Below, piece by piece: positions 26,572-34,596 of a stretch of 64,000 nucleotides of DNA. The position numbers and the translations under genes are program-made. The stretch is from Chitinophagaceae bacterium. GTDB lineage: Bacteria; Bacteroidota; Bacteroidia; Chitinophagales; Chitinophagaceae. Position 1 is the first letter of the stretch. Each line of letters begins with the position of its first letter. Under the pieces are notes generated by a model, which saw only the letters and a program-made list of their open reading frames with translations, did no database searches and had not been told where the DNA came from. Location: positions 62,001 to 126,000 of the forward strand of contig JAMLGT010000010.1 in the NCBI GenBank assembly GCA_023957755.1, in the 5' to 3' direction.

Positions 26572-27809
26572 TTTTCAGCAGCAACCAGTTTATAAAGTTT
26601 ATCATTTCTCCTCACCGGTACATCTGTTTTTATCGAGCAAAATTCACCCTTCCCGGCTCTCTCGACAGGACCATCTGAAGTGTGAAGTTCCTTTACCACG
26701 GTTTCTATTACACCGGTAGTTGGGCCTGTAATCAATATCTGATCCCCCTTCTGAAGGCTGTACGATTCTATTAGAAACTCAGCTACCCCAATCTTGTCAA
26801 AATAATTACTTCCCTTGCCAAGATATATTTTTCGCTGGCGTGCCTTCGAGCCGGCTGTATCATTCCATTCTCCAAGTTTCTGCCCCAGGTAATATCCTGA
26901 CCAGAAACCTCGGTTATAGACATTCTCTAATCTGTATTTCCATTCTGCCGCGCTTTCTTTAGTATAAGTGCCGGCAAAATAGGCATCTGCAGCTTCCCGA
27001 TAACATTGTGTTACCGTCTTTACATATTCGGGGCCTTTCCCCCTCCCTTCAATCTTGAGTACAGCCACACCTGATTCCAGCACATCATCCAGAAAATCAA
27101 CCGTACAGAGGTCTTTGGCAGACATGATATACTCGTTTTCAATAGCAAATTCATGGCCATCTTCCTGGTCAGTTACCTTATACTTCCTCCTGCAGTTTTG
27201 CACGCAGGCTCCTCTGTTAGCCGAAGAATTTTGGGTATGGAGGCTCAGGTAACATTTTCCTGATACTGCCATACATAATGCTCCGTGCACAAATATTTCA
27301 ATCTCCACCAATCGACCTGACGGGCCCTTCACTTGTTCTGCTCTGATCGCATCTGTAATCTTTTTAACCTGAACAAGACTTAATTCCCTTGAAAGTACGA
27401 TGGTATCAGCAAATAGTGAATAGAACCTGACTGTTTCAAAATTGGTAACATTAAGTTGCGTGGAAATATGAACTTCCACGCCTACCGAATGAGCATAAGA
27501 TATTACTGCCTGATCCGAGGCGATTACTGCCGAAATACCATGCTCTTTAGCTGCATTAACGATAGCCCTGGCCCTTGGCAGGTCATGATCATAAATAATA
27601 GTGTTCAGTGTGATATATGAACGAATGCCATGTGCTTTGCAAATCCGCGAAATTTCGGGCAGATCCTCTATCGTAAAATTCATAGTCGCCCTGGCCCGCA
27701 TATTGAGTTGGTCGATTCCAAAATAAACAGAATCTGCCCCACCCTGGATAGCTGCCATCAGCGAATCAAATCCTCCCGCAGGAGCCATTATTTCTACATT
27801 TCTAATCAT
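26568..27809 (-). CDS. Peptidase U32 family protein (tRNA/rRNA hydroxylation type)
   Basis: About 413 residues. It begins with IMAPAGGFDSLMAAIQGGADSVY and carries the U32 signature region EIFVHGALCMAVSGKCYLS plus nearby Cys residues (GACVQNCRRKY). Although named peptidases, characterised relatives (TrhP/YegQ, RlhA) hydroxylate tRNA U34 or 23S rRNA C2501, using prephenate-dependent and iron-linked chemistry. UbiU/UbiV bind Fe-S clusters. A ribosomal or tRNA target fits the place between rpsG and fusA, but which RNA is not decided. ATG 27809 is used: the -7 box lies such that ATG 27818 would be upstream of the transcript start. Confidence 0.88.
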   Translation of the reverse strand: MIRNVEIMAPAGGFDSLMAAIQGGADSVYFGIDQLNMRARATMNFTIEDLPEISRICKAHGIRSYITLNTIIYDHDLPRARAIVNAAKEHGISAVIASDQAVISYAHSVGVEVHISTQLNVTNFETVRFYSLFADTIVLSRELSLVQVKKITDAIRAEQVKGPSGRLVEIEIFVHGALCMAVSGKCYLSLHTQNSSANRGACVQNCRRKYKVTDQEDGHEFAIENEYIMSAKDLCTVDFLDDVLESGVAVLKIEGRGKGPEYVKTVTQCYREAADAYFAGTYTKESAAEWKYRLENVYNRGFWSGYYLGQKLGEWNDTAGSKARQRKIYLGKGSNYFDKIGVAEFLIESYSLQKGDQILITGPTTGVIETVVKELHTSDGPVERAGKGEFCSIKTDVPVRRNDKLYKLVAAEK

Positions 27810-27815
27810 TGCGCG

Positions 27816-27823
27816 CAAAGATA
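27816..27823 (-). promoter_or_regulatory. -7 box for the U32-ferredoxin pair
   Basis: The minus strand reads TATCTTTG, with a TTTG 24 bases further upstream (27851-27848), slightly beyond usual spacing. The predicted start is near 27813, 4 bases before ATG 27809. This argues against the ATG at 27818. Confidence 0.45.
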
Positions 27824-27877
27824 AAAGTTAACTCCAGTAAAAAGGGACAAAGGTGTCCTAAATGAATTACAAACCAC

Positions 27878-27905
27878 AAAAAAACCCTTCGCTTTGTGCA
27901 AAGGG
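27878..27905 (-). terminator. Terminator after rpsG
   Basis: On the minus strand CCCTTTGC (27905-27898) pairs with GCGAAGGG (27892-27885), with one T.G pair and a 5-nt loop, followed by seven T to 27878. It ends the rpsL-rpsG transcript 30 bases past the rpsG stop. Confidence 0.85.
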
Positions 27906-27933
27906 CCATTTTTTATGAAATATCTCTAAATTC

Positions 27934-28401
27934 TTACACTTTGAAATGAGCAAATGCCTTATTAGCATCGGCCATACGGTGGGTATCTTCTTTCTTCTTG
28001 AAAGCAGCTCCCTCACCCTTACTTGCAGCTACAATTTCATTAGCCAGTTTCTCAGCCATACTGCGTCCGTTTCTTTCACGGCTGTAACGAATCAACCATT
28101 TGATGCTGAGAGAAACCTTACGATCCGGCCTGATTTCCGAAGGAATCTGGAATGTGGCCCCACCAATACGACGGCTTTTTACTTCCACCCCGGGAGTTAC
28201 ATTAGCCAGCGCTTTTTTCCATACTTCATATCCTTCCTCACCGGAAATTTTTGAAACACGGTCAATCGCATCATAAAAGATAGTGAAAGCACCACTCTTA
28301 TTGCCTTCCCACATCATATTGTTTACAAAACGAGTAACTAACTTATCCTTAAAACGGGGATCCGGTGCTAAGGGTAATTTTTTGGCTTGAGCTTTACGCA
28401 T
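27934..28401 (-). CDS. rpsG: 30S ribosomal protein S7
   Basis: 155 residues, full length. It begins MRKAQAKKLPLAPDPRFKD and has the S7 features LVTRFVNNMMWEGNKSGA, GGATFQIP and SERNGRSMAEKLANEI (approximate block). S7 binds the 3' major domain of 16S rRNA and starts assembly of the 30S head. It follows rpsL at 47 bases on the same strand and is closed by a terminator, so unlike the classic str operon it is not followed directly by fusA. Confidence 0.97.
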   Translation of the reverse strand: MRKAQAKKLPLAPDPRFKDKLVTRFVNNMMWEGNKSGAFTIFYDAIDRVSKISGEEGYEVWKKALANVTPGVEVKSRRIGGATFQIPSEIRPDRKVSLSIKWLIRYSRERNGRSMAEKLANEIVAASKGEGAAFKKKEDTHRMADANKAFAHFKV

Positions 28402-28448
28402 ATTAAATATTCATTTTAGACGCCCTCTCATCAGACGGCTTCTTTCAA

Positions 28449-28829
28449 TTATTTTTTAGCTTTTTCCTTCTTGGTTCCGTATTTAGAACGGCTCTTCTTA
28501 CGGTCTTTTACACCCGCAGTATCCAACGTGCCACGTACAATATGGTAACGTACCCCTGGCAAATCTTTTACCCTTCCACCACGCAGCAATACAATACTGT
28601 GCTCCTGAAGATTATGACCCTCACCCGGGATATACGCAATTACTTCAATTTTATTTGTAAGTCTCACCTTGGCCACCTTCCTCAATGCTGAGTTAGGCTT
28701 CTTAGGGGTAGTAGTGTAAACTCTTGTGCATACACCACGACGTTGCGGACAACTGTCCAATGCTCTGGACTTGCTTTTCGCCTTGATAATTGTCCTTCCT
28801 TTTCGTACTAATTGCTGAATTGTAGGCAT
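28449..28829 (-). CDS. rpsL: 30S ribosomal protein S12
   Basis: 126 residues. It starts [20 protein letters not shown] and contains [19 protein letters not shown] and [19 protein letters not shown], the decoding-centre loops. Lysines are present at the sites where changes commonly give streptomycin resistance, so it looks wild type. First gene of the str-type transcript, with a very good promoter about 35-65 bases upstream. Confidence 0.97.
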   Translation of the reverse strand: MPTIQQLVRKGRTIIKAKSKSRALDSCPQRRGVCTRVYTTTPKKPNSALRKVAKVRLTNKIEVIAYIPGEGHNLQEHSIVLLRGGRVKDLPGVRYHIVRGTLDTAGVKDRKKSRSKYGTKKEKAKK

Positions 28830-28862
28830 TATAATATTTTGACCTTAATTTTTTTTGGACGG

Positions 28863-28894
28863 CAAAGGTAAGTGGTGATTTATAAAATACCAAA
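28863..28894 (-). promoter_or_regulatory. Promoter of rpsL-rpsG
   Basis: The minus strand reads TTTG (28894-28891), a 20-nt spacer, then TACCTTTG (28870-28863). This is a full match to the Bacteroidota -33/-7 consensus and the best promoter in the window. The predicted start is near 28860, leader about 31 nt. Confidence 0.75.
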
Positions 28895-29114
28895 AGATTT
28901 TGGCAAGGCCTTGCTTTTTCTGCATTCTACCCGCATATTATTCCCTTGTATCATCCATGCTTTTGCAGCAGACCAATCAATATGCAAATATATGGTCATT
29001 TTAAGCGGTTGGTAACCAGGGGCTTAATACCAAGAAGCATTATAATGCTACATAGAAAGCAAGAATGAAAAACAAGCCGTTAAAATCGTTCCGGTGAATT
29101 GTGCTGCTTTTCCT

Positions 29115-30185
29115 CTACGATACCGGAACCATCCAATTATAGGTGTCCTCTGCACTGCCTTCACGGATAGCATCTAACTTTGCCTTTACAGCAGGGCCTA
29201 CCTTCCACTTATCCTGTGGCAGTGTCAGAGAATCATCTTTGTCTGCCAATTCCTGAATCATAAGAACAGTGGCGGCCGTACCGGTACCAAAAGCCTCGGT
29301 TAGCTCCCCTTTCCTGTATCTCTCCTTAATTTCTTCAATGGATAAATCACGCTCTTCCACTTCCACTCCCATGTCCTTCATTAATCGGATGGCACTCATA
29401 CGAGTAACCCCTTCCAGTATAGTTCCCGATTCGAGCCCGGGTGTAACGGCCGTATTTCCAAAAACGAAAAAAACATTCATGGTGCCACATTCCTGAACAT
29501 ACCTGTGCTCCTTCGCATCTGTCCACAACACCTGATCGTACCCTTTTTTCTTCGCCTCTGCAGTCGGGTGCATCGCAGCTCCGTAATTCCCTGCATTTTT
29601 TGCAAACCCTACACCACCTTCTACTGCCCTTACAAACTTTTCCTCAACATAAATTTTCATCGGATGATTATAATATGGGCCGGTGGGGCTCAGAATGATT
29701 AAGAACTTATAGGTACCCGAAGGTTTCACTCCTATAAATCCATCAGTGGCAAACATGAAAGGCCGGACATATAATGAATAGTCGTGCTCCCGCGGCACCC
29801 ATGCCTCATCCAGCGCAATCAACTGCTTCATCCCCTCTATAAATAAATCTTCAGGAACTTCAGGCATTTCCATCCTGCGCGCAGAGATATTAAAGCGCTT
29901 GAAGTTATCAAGAGGCCTGAAAATACTGATATTACCGGTCTTCTCACTCCTGTATGCCTTTATCCCTTCAAAGATAGATTGCCCATAATGGATTGCAGAG
30001 CAAGCCGGAGAAATACTTATGGGCTGGTAGGGCTTAATCTGCACATTTGTCCATTCACCATTTATGTAATCTGCCTCCAGCATGTGGTCTGTATAATACT
30101 TTCCGAATGTAAACTGGTCAATCGATATATCTTTCAATCTGGTACTCGTGGCTTTCGTCACTTCAATATCGCCTATTGTTGTCAT
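29115..30185 (-). CDS. ilvE: Branched-chain amino acid aminotransferase
   Basis: 356 residues, the long BCAT form. Shows SACSAIHYGQSIFEGIKAYR (start of the fold-type IV domain), YVRPFMFATD, AGNYGAAMHPTAEAKKKGYD near the PLP lysine region, and YVQECGTMNVFFV, plus EGVTRMSAIRL. Transfers the amino group between leucine, isoleucine or valine and 2-oxoglutarate using PLP. No other branched-chain genes are nearby. Divergent from the unknown gene at 30234. No exact -7 box found for it. Confidence 0.95.
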   Translation of the reverse strand: MTTIGDIEVTKATSTRLKDISIDQFTFGKYYTDHMLEADYINGEWTNVQIKPYQPISISPACSAIHYGQSIFEGIKAYRSEKTGNISIFRPLDNFKRFNISARRMEMPEVPEDLFIEGMKQLIALDEAWVPREHDYSLYVRPFMFATDGFIGVKPSGTYKFLIILSPTGPYYNHPMKIYVEEKFVRAVEGGVGFAKNAGNYGAAMHPTAEAKKKGYDQVLWTDAKEHRYVQECGTMNVFFVFGNTAVTPGLESGTILEGVTRMSAIRLMKDMGVEVEERDLSIEEIKERYRKGELTEAFGTGTAATVLMIQELADKDDSLTLPQDKWKVGPAVKAKLDAIREGSAEDTYNWMVPVS

Positions 30186-30190
30186 ATCCT

Positions 30191-30198
30191 TAATTTTG
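30191..30198 (+). promoter_or_regulatory. -7 box for the 30234 gene
   Basis: TAATTTTG, predicted start near 30201, leader about 33 nt. No TTG at 17-23 bases upstream. Confidence 0.35.
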
Positions 30199-30233
30199 TT
30201 TAGTTACAAAGAAACAAAAATTACACCGAAAGG

Positions 30234-30710
30234 ATGGGACTGGATAATATCATACTGCCAATTCAGACTTTACAAAAGCTATACGCGTCAGGGATTGTAA
30301 ATGTTGAAAAAAAAACTCTCCCCATCGTAAATATCTCTTTCAAAGGAGACAATCGTAAGCATGTACTGGTATTGACAGATACTCAGGGAGCCCTAAAACA
30401 ATCCGAAAAAGAACTACTGAAAAAACTGATTGAGTCATGCAAACTCACCCCTGAAGACATTGCGTTAGTAAATCTGGCAGACCAACCAGTTGCTGTTTCA
30501 GATATCATTACCCAACTAAAAATAAGAAAAGCTATCTTTTTCGGCGTCCCTTTCGCTGCAATCAAACTCCCGATTGAAGACTCAGACGATAAGTTACTCA
30601 CCGCAAACGACTGTACAATCGTTAAAACAGTACCGCTATCTACCCTTCAATACGACGTCAACAGGAAGCGATCATTGTGGCATGCCCTAAAAATTCTTTT
30701 CGAGTTATAA
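30234..30710 (+). CDS. Unknown cytoplasmic protein, 158 residues
   Basis: No signal peptide or membrane span. Predicted alpha/beta: a beta strand HVLVLTDTQG, a helix SEKELLKKLIESC, a strand IALVNLAD, a helix and AIFFGVPFAAI. The last 20 residues (VNRKRSLWHALKILFEL) form an amphipathic helix. The order recalls a small uracil-glycosylase-like or DNA polymerase accessory fold, but that is only an impression, and I do not assign a function. Located between ilvE and rdgB. Confidence 0.7.
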   Translation: MGLDNIILPIQTLQKLYASGIVNVEKKTLPIVNISFKGDNRKHVLVLTDTQGALKQSEKELLKKLIESCKLTPEDIALVNLADQPVAVSDIITQLKIRKAIFFGVPFAAIKLPIEDSDDKLLTANDCTIVKTVPLSTLQYDVNRKRSLWHALKILFEL

Positions 30711-30778
30711 TTTACCAGGATGCACGCCTGTTTGTTTAGCCGCTATTTCAGATATATTTGCTTTTTGCATTGATAATA

Positions 30779-31363
30779 ATGACTGAACTGATCTTCGCCA
30801 CACATAATGAAAACAAGGTAAGGGAGGTGAGACCTTTATTAGATGGCAACTTCAGGATTATGTCGCTCACTGAGCTCGGCCTCAATGACGATATACCCGA
30901 ACCTTTTGACACTATACCGGAAAATGCAGTTGAGAAGGCAAGAACAATCTTCGAATTAACGGGAAAGAACTGCTTTTCGGAAGACACCGGCCTAGAAGTA
31001 TTTTCATTAAATGGAGAGCCCGGCGTCAAAAGTGCACGGTATGCAGGCCCATCGCATCACTTTGAGGCAAATATCGACAAGCTACTTGGGAAACTTGAAG
31101 GGAAAACAGATCGAAGCGCAAGGTTCTTGACGGTTGTATGTCTGATTCTTAATGGAAAAAGACACCTCTTTGAGGGCGAATGTAAAGGCAGTATCACCAT
31201 TGCCAGAAGAGGAGATAAAGGCTTTGGATACGACAGTGTATTTATTCCTGAAGGGAGCGATAAGACATTTGGGGAAATGGAATTCGAAGAAAAAAACAAA
31301 TTCAGCCACAGAAGAAAAGCCATTGACAAACTGATTAGTTTTTTACAGGAAGAGTATAAATAA
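30779..31363 (+). CDS. rdgB: Non-canonical purine NTP pyrophosphatase (RdgB/HAM1)
   Basis: 194 residues from ATG 30779. It begins LIFATHNENKVREVRPLL, the SxxxxK-like substrate loop. It has CFSEDTGLEVFSLNGEPGVKS, the metal and base-recognition block, and GFGYDSVFIPEG and FSHRRKA. Hydrolyses dITP, XTP and similar to the monophosphate, keeping damaged purines out of DNA. ATG 30779 is used because upstream in-frame codons (TTG 30758) would add residues before the conserved first strand. Confidence 0.94.
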   Translation: MTELIFATHNENKVREVRPLLDGNFRIMSLTELGLNDDIPEPFDTIPENAVEKARTIFELTGKNCFSEDTGLEVFSLNGEPGVKSARYAGPSHHFEANIDKLLGKLEGKTDRSARFLTVVCLILNGKRHLFEGECKGSITIARRGDKGFGYDSVFIPEGSDKTFGEMEFEEKNKFSHRRKAIDKLISFLQEEYK

Positions 31364-31406
31364 ACTACAATCAATATCTTTAACCCGTCCGGAAAACCAA
31401 AATATT

Positions 31407-31970
31407 TTGAACACAGAAAGCAACCATTCACCTTCAGAAACCGACTTAATAGCACGGTGCATTAGTGGTGACCGCATAAGTCAGCGGATGCTCTACGATA
31501 AGTTTGCCTCCAAAATGTATGGAGTCTGTATGAGGTATGCAGGCAATACAAACGACGCAAATGATATTATGCAGGATGGTTTTATCAGGGTATTCAGCAA
31601 CCTGCAAAAATTCAGAGGAGAAGGCTCTTTCGAAGGCTGGGTCAGAAGGATTTTTGTAAATACCTGCATTGAGCATTACCGCAAAAAGGTGCAATCGTAC
31701 AACATCAATGAGGCGCACGAAAACACTGTAGAAGACACGAATCTGGACGCAATGGATGTGTTGGCTGCCAAGGATATTGTAAAACTGGTCAACAGCTTAT
31801 CACCGGGGTATAAGACAGTATTTAACCTGCATGTGGTAGAAGGGTATAATCACAAAGAAATAGCCGATATGCTGGGTATTTCTGAAGGAACGAGCAAGTC
31901 GCAATTGGCAAGGGCCAAGGCACTTTTAAAAAAGACAATTGAAAATCATTATAATTCAATCAAGGATTAA
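31407..31970 (+). CDS. ECF-type RNA polymerase sigma factor
   Basis: 187 residues. Sigma region 2: LYDKFASKMYGVCMRYAGN and NDANDIMQDGFIRVFSNL, with RGEGSFEGWVRRIFVNTCIEH. Region 4: LSPGYKTVFNLHVVEGYNH then KEIADMLGISEGTSKSQLAR. The start is TTG 31407; no upstream ATG in frame is suitable. It directs RNA polymerase to a small regulon, usually envelope or uptake functions. The next gene, 15 bases on, has a single membrane span and is the likely anti-sigma partner. Confidence 0.92.
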   Translation: MNTESNHSPSETDLIARCISGDRISQRMLYDKFASKMYGVCMRYAGNTNDANDIMQDGFIRVFSNLQKFRGEGSFEGWVRRIFVNTCIEHYRKKVQSYNINEAHENTVEDTNLDAMDVLAAKDIVKLVNSLSPGYKTVFNLHVVEGYNHKEIADMLGISEGTSKSQLARAKALLKKTIENHYNSIKD

Positions 31971-31985
31971 CAAAGCATTGTAATC

Positions 31986-32558
31986 ATGAAGACGGTTCAG
32001 GAAAAACTGTATCACTTTGAAGAGACTCCTCCTATCGAGTTGTGGGATTCCATTTCTAAGAAACTGGATTCGGGAAAAGTCGTTCAACTTCATAAAAGAA
32101 ACCGGGTGCGCATCATAGCGCTTACCACTGCTGCCGCTGCAGCTATCACATTAATTTTGATCAACTATGTCTTTGTACATAACAACCGGTCTGACAAGCC
32201 GGCAGTTGCTTCATCCACCTTCACCGTAAAGCCTGATACTAATATCAACATGGAGGAAAACAACGAGGCTCTGGAAAACATAATTAATGCTCCTGCCGAC
32301 CAAAAATTAATAGCAGGGAAAACGGATTCTGGTTTAAAATATATTACTATTTCAGGTCCCGAAGGCACTCCTGTAAAGATTTCACCTAAGGCTGCGACAC
32401 TTATTATCTCAGCCGACGGAGAATTTCCTCCCAAACCCGTTTGGGATAAGAAGATTGACAAATGGCAGAAAATCATGCTCAATCAAAACACTGCCTCCTC
32501 GCCCACCGGGCTCATGGAAATGCTGATGGAAGTGTCCGGACACACAGGACTTGACTAA
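31986..32558 (+). CDS. Putative anti-sigma factor, single-span membrane protein
   Basis: 190 residues. A cytoplasmic N-terminus of about 40 residues (LYHFEETPPIELWDSISKKL) is followed by one membrane segment at about 42-64 (IIALTTAAAAAITLILINYV) and a periplasmic region ending in a GLMEMLMEVSGHTGLD tail. The arrangement and the position 15 bases after an ECF sigma gene are those of a membrane anti-sigma factor. The N-terminal part is shorter than a classic zinc-binding ASD and lacks the HxxxCxxC motif, so the mode of sigma binding is unclear. It is not a FecR-like protein. Confidence 0.65.
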   Translation: MKTVQEKLYHFEETPPIELWDSISKKLDSGKVVQLHKRNRVRIIALTTAAAAAITLILINYVFVHNNRSDKPAVASSTFTVKPDTNINMEENNEALENIINAPADQKLIAGKTDSGLKYITISGPEGTPVKISPKAATLIISADGEFPPKPVWDKKIDKWQKIMLNQNTASSPTGLMEMLMEVSGHTGLD

Positions 32559-32600
32559 TTTTTCTTACCGACTGCAACGAATAGCTGAATACCACTGATT

Positions 32601-33035
32601 ATGCCAAGAGTACAGATCGACATCCCTTCCACTGCCCCCAAATGCACACTCCACATACCCGTCAGGATTACTGATGTAAATTATGGAAACCACGTCGGTA
32701 ATGATTCAATGGTCTCTATCATCCACGAAGCAAGAATGCAATTCTTAAAAAAATACGGGTTTTCAGAAATGAATGCCGGAGGCACTGCACTTATAATGAG
32801 CGACATTGCCATATCCTTCAAGAAAGAGAGTTTTTATGGCGACATCCTCGAAGTCAATATCTATCCCGCAATCACTTCCAGACTAAGCTTTGAACTTATT
32901 TACCAAATCACTGCTGTCAGAAACAACGAATCTATACTCATAGCCCTGGTCCAAACCACAATGGTATGCTTCGACTATGAAAAAAGAAGGGTGGCTCCAA
33001 TGACTGATGCGCTAAAGCATCTCCTTGAACAATGA
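32601..33035 (+). CDS. Hotdog-fold acyl-CoA thioesterase
   Basis: 144 residues with the 4HBT pattern: VRITDVNYGNHVGNDSMVSI (Asp and Asn/His of the active-site loop), the helix HEARMQFLKKYGF, and strands IMSDIAISFKKESFYGD and LVQTTMVCFDYEKRR. Hydrolyses acyl-CoA or acyl-carrier thioesters; the actual acyl group is not predictable. Convergent with aroE, only 4 bases between stops. Confidence 0.85.
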   Translation: MPRVQIDIPSTAPKCTLHIPVRITDVNYGNHVGNDSMVSIIHEARMQFLKKYGFSEMNAGGTALIMSDIAISFKKESFYGDILEVNIYPAITSRLSFELIYQITAVRNNESILIALVQTTMVCFDYEKRRVAPMTDALKHLLEQ

Positions 33036-33039
33036 GCTG

Positions 33040-33771
33040 CTAACTCTTCCATATCTTCCAACTTTCCTCAGCCTGTATCACAAGCATTTCCATTCCGTTT
33101 TTTATTGTGGCCCCCATCTGTGCTGCCTTTTGCAGAAGTTTAGACCTTTCCGGATTATATATCAAATCGTAAACGAGATGTGCGCTCCCAATCTCATTAA
33201 AATCCAGAGGTAGTACGCCTTCTGAGTCAGGGGCAAGGCCTACAGGAGTAGTATTCACCCATACGGTGTGGGTCTTAAGTATATCAGCACTCAGCGCTTC
33301 ATAGCTTACAGCTCCCTTACCGGGGGTTCGGGACACTTGCAATACCTCCATACCTAACTTGCGAAGCACAAAAACAATTGCCTTAGATGCACCTCCGGTA
33401 CCAAATACCAGCGCATTCTTATGTGCAGGTTTTAACAACGGATTCAATGAATACTCAAAACCCAAAACATCAGTATTAAACCCCTTCCACCTGCCCTTTT
33501 CAACTTTTACACAATTACATGACTGTATTGCAGCACATAAGGTATCCATTGAATCCAGGTAAGGTAAAATATTAACCTTATGCGGAATCGTAATATTAAA
33601 ACCTAAAATCTCCGGATTACCCCTGAGGTGTTTCACCGCTTCGGTTATTTCCGGATAAGCAAAATTGATATACTCGTGATCTGATAAGCCCTCCGCCTTA
33701 AACTTTTCTGCAAAAAATCCTTTGGAAAAAGAATGTCCAAGCGGATACCCTAATAAGCCATAGGTCTTCAT
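33040..33771 (-). CDS. aroE: Shikimate dehydrogenase
   Basis: 243 residues, at the short end for AroE. It contains LLGYPLGHSFSK (shikimate-binding serine pair), FNITIPHKVNILPYLD with the catalytic Lys, NTDVLGFEYSL and the dinucleotide loop GTGGASKAI. The C-terminal NGMEMLVIQAEESWKIW is typical. Reduces 3-dehydroshikimate with NADPH in aromatic amino-acid synthesis. It overlaps the stop of the phosphosulfolactate synthase gene by 4 bases, so translation is coupled. Confidence 0.94.
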   Translation of the reverse strand: MKTYGLLGYPLGHSFSKGFFAEKFKAEGLSDHEYINFAYPEITEAVKHLRGNPEILGFNITIPHKVNILPYLDSMDTLCAAIQSCNCVKVEKGRWKGFNTDVLGFEYSLNPLLKPAHKNALVFGTGGASKAIVFVLRKLGMEVLQVSRTPGKGAVSYEALSADILKTHTVWVNTTPVGLAPDSEGVLPLDFNEIGSAHLVYDLIYNPERSKLLQKAAQMGATIKNGMEMLVIQAEESWKIWKS

Positions 33772-34535
33772 GCCTGCTTATCAAGATAGAGGTGGAATGT
33801 ATCTCCTCTCAGTCCTACCCGCATAGCTTCCAGAGGAATAATCTCCTGAGGGCTGATATTACCAAGGTTTACATTGCAGCCCAACAAATTGAGAAAGTAT
33901 AATTGCTGTGATTTTTGAGGCGCCTCCCACATAATCCTTTCGGCAGGTACCTGAGTAAGTATTTCCTGAACCAAACCTTCTCTTACTTCTCCTGTACCTC
34001 TGTAAATACCCACATTCCCGGCTTCTCTGGCTTCCGCAATTACATAACTTGAGCCGGCTTCCAGTTCAGCTTTCATCAGTTCAATCCATTTATACGGCGG
34101 AATAATATGTGTAGCATCTTTGCTGCCCACCTCACTTAACACCTTCCCGTGCCTGGTTAGTTTCTCAATATATCCACACTTTTCCGTATGAGGAATAGTG
34201 ATAGACCCATCGCTGACTTCCATATAATCAATCCCATAATCCTTACACAGTGCAATGTAATCGTTAAACTGGTTTCTTACCAGAAATGCTTCAAACAACG
34301 TTCCACCAAAATACACATGGATGTCAGCCTTTTGATACAATTCTATCTTCTCTCTCAGGTTAGGCGTGACGTAGGCCGTACCAAAACCTAGTTTGACAAT
34401 ATCCAGATGAGGGCCCGCAGCACTTATCAGGTTGCTTGCTTCGCCCACGCTTAGCCCTTTATCCATCACCATGGTGAGGCCATAGGACCGGGGTTTACTT
34501 AATCTTTCGGGAATCTGACTGAGATTGAAATTCAT
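33768..34535 (-). CDS. comA: Phosphosulfolactate synthase (ComA family)
   Basis: 255 residues. The TIM-barrel features are MVMDKGLSVGEASNLI, DIVKLGFGTAYV, the strand HVYFGGTLFEAFL, YMEVSDGSITI, VLSEVGSKDA, VIAEAREAGNVGIYRG and IMWEAPQKSQQLYFL, matching ComA. The enzyme joins sulfite to phosphoenolpyruvate to give phosphosulfolactate, first step of coenzyme M synthesis in archaea. Bacteria with ComA do not make coenzyme M through this whole route, and in Bacteroidota a link to sulfonate or sulfonolipid synthesis is possible (inference). Coupled to aroE. A perfect -7 box lies upstream. Confidence 0.9.
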   Translation of the reverse strand: MNFNLSQIPERLSKPRSYGLTMVMDKGLSVGEASNLISAAGPHLDIVKLGFGTAYVTPNLREKIELYQKADIHVYFGGTLFEAFLVRNQFNDYIALCKDYGIDYMEVSDGSITIPHTEKCGYIEKLTRHGKVLSEVGSKDATHIIPPYKWIELMKAELEAGSSYVIAEAREAGNVGIYRGTGEVREGLVQEILTQVPAERIMWEAPQKSQQLYFLNLLGCNVNLGNISPQEIIPLEAMRVGLRGDTFHLYLDKQA

Positions 34536-34558
34536 TTACTGCATTTTTATAAACGCGG

Positions 34559-34566
34559 CAAAGATA
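34559..34566 (-). promoter_or_regulatory. -7 box for comA-aroE
   Basis: The minus strand reads TATCTTTG, predicted start near 34556, leader about 21 nt. No -33 element at the usual distance. Confidence 0.45.
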
Positions 34567-34596
34567 AATTTCAAATTGCTGTTTTTATGAAAAAAC

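Noticed and set aside
28830-29114. Possible tRNA or small RNA between rpsL and ilvE
   Set aside because: No cloverleaf or TPsiC-like GTTCRANYC segment with a matching acceptor stem could be found. The region holds only the rpsL promoter.
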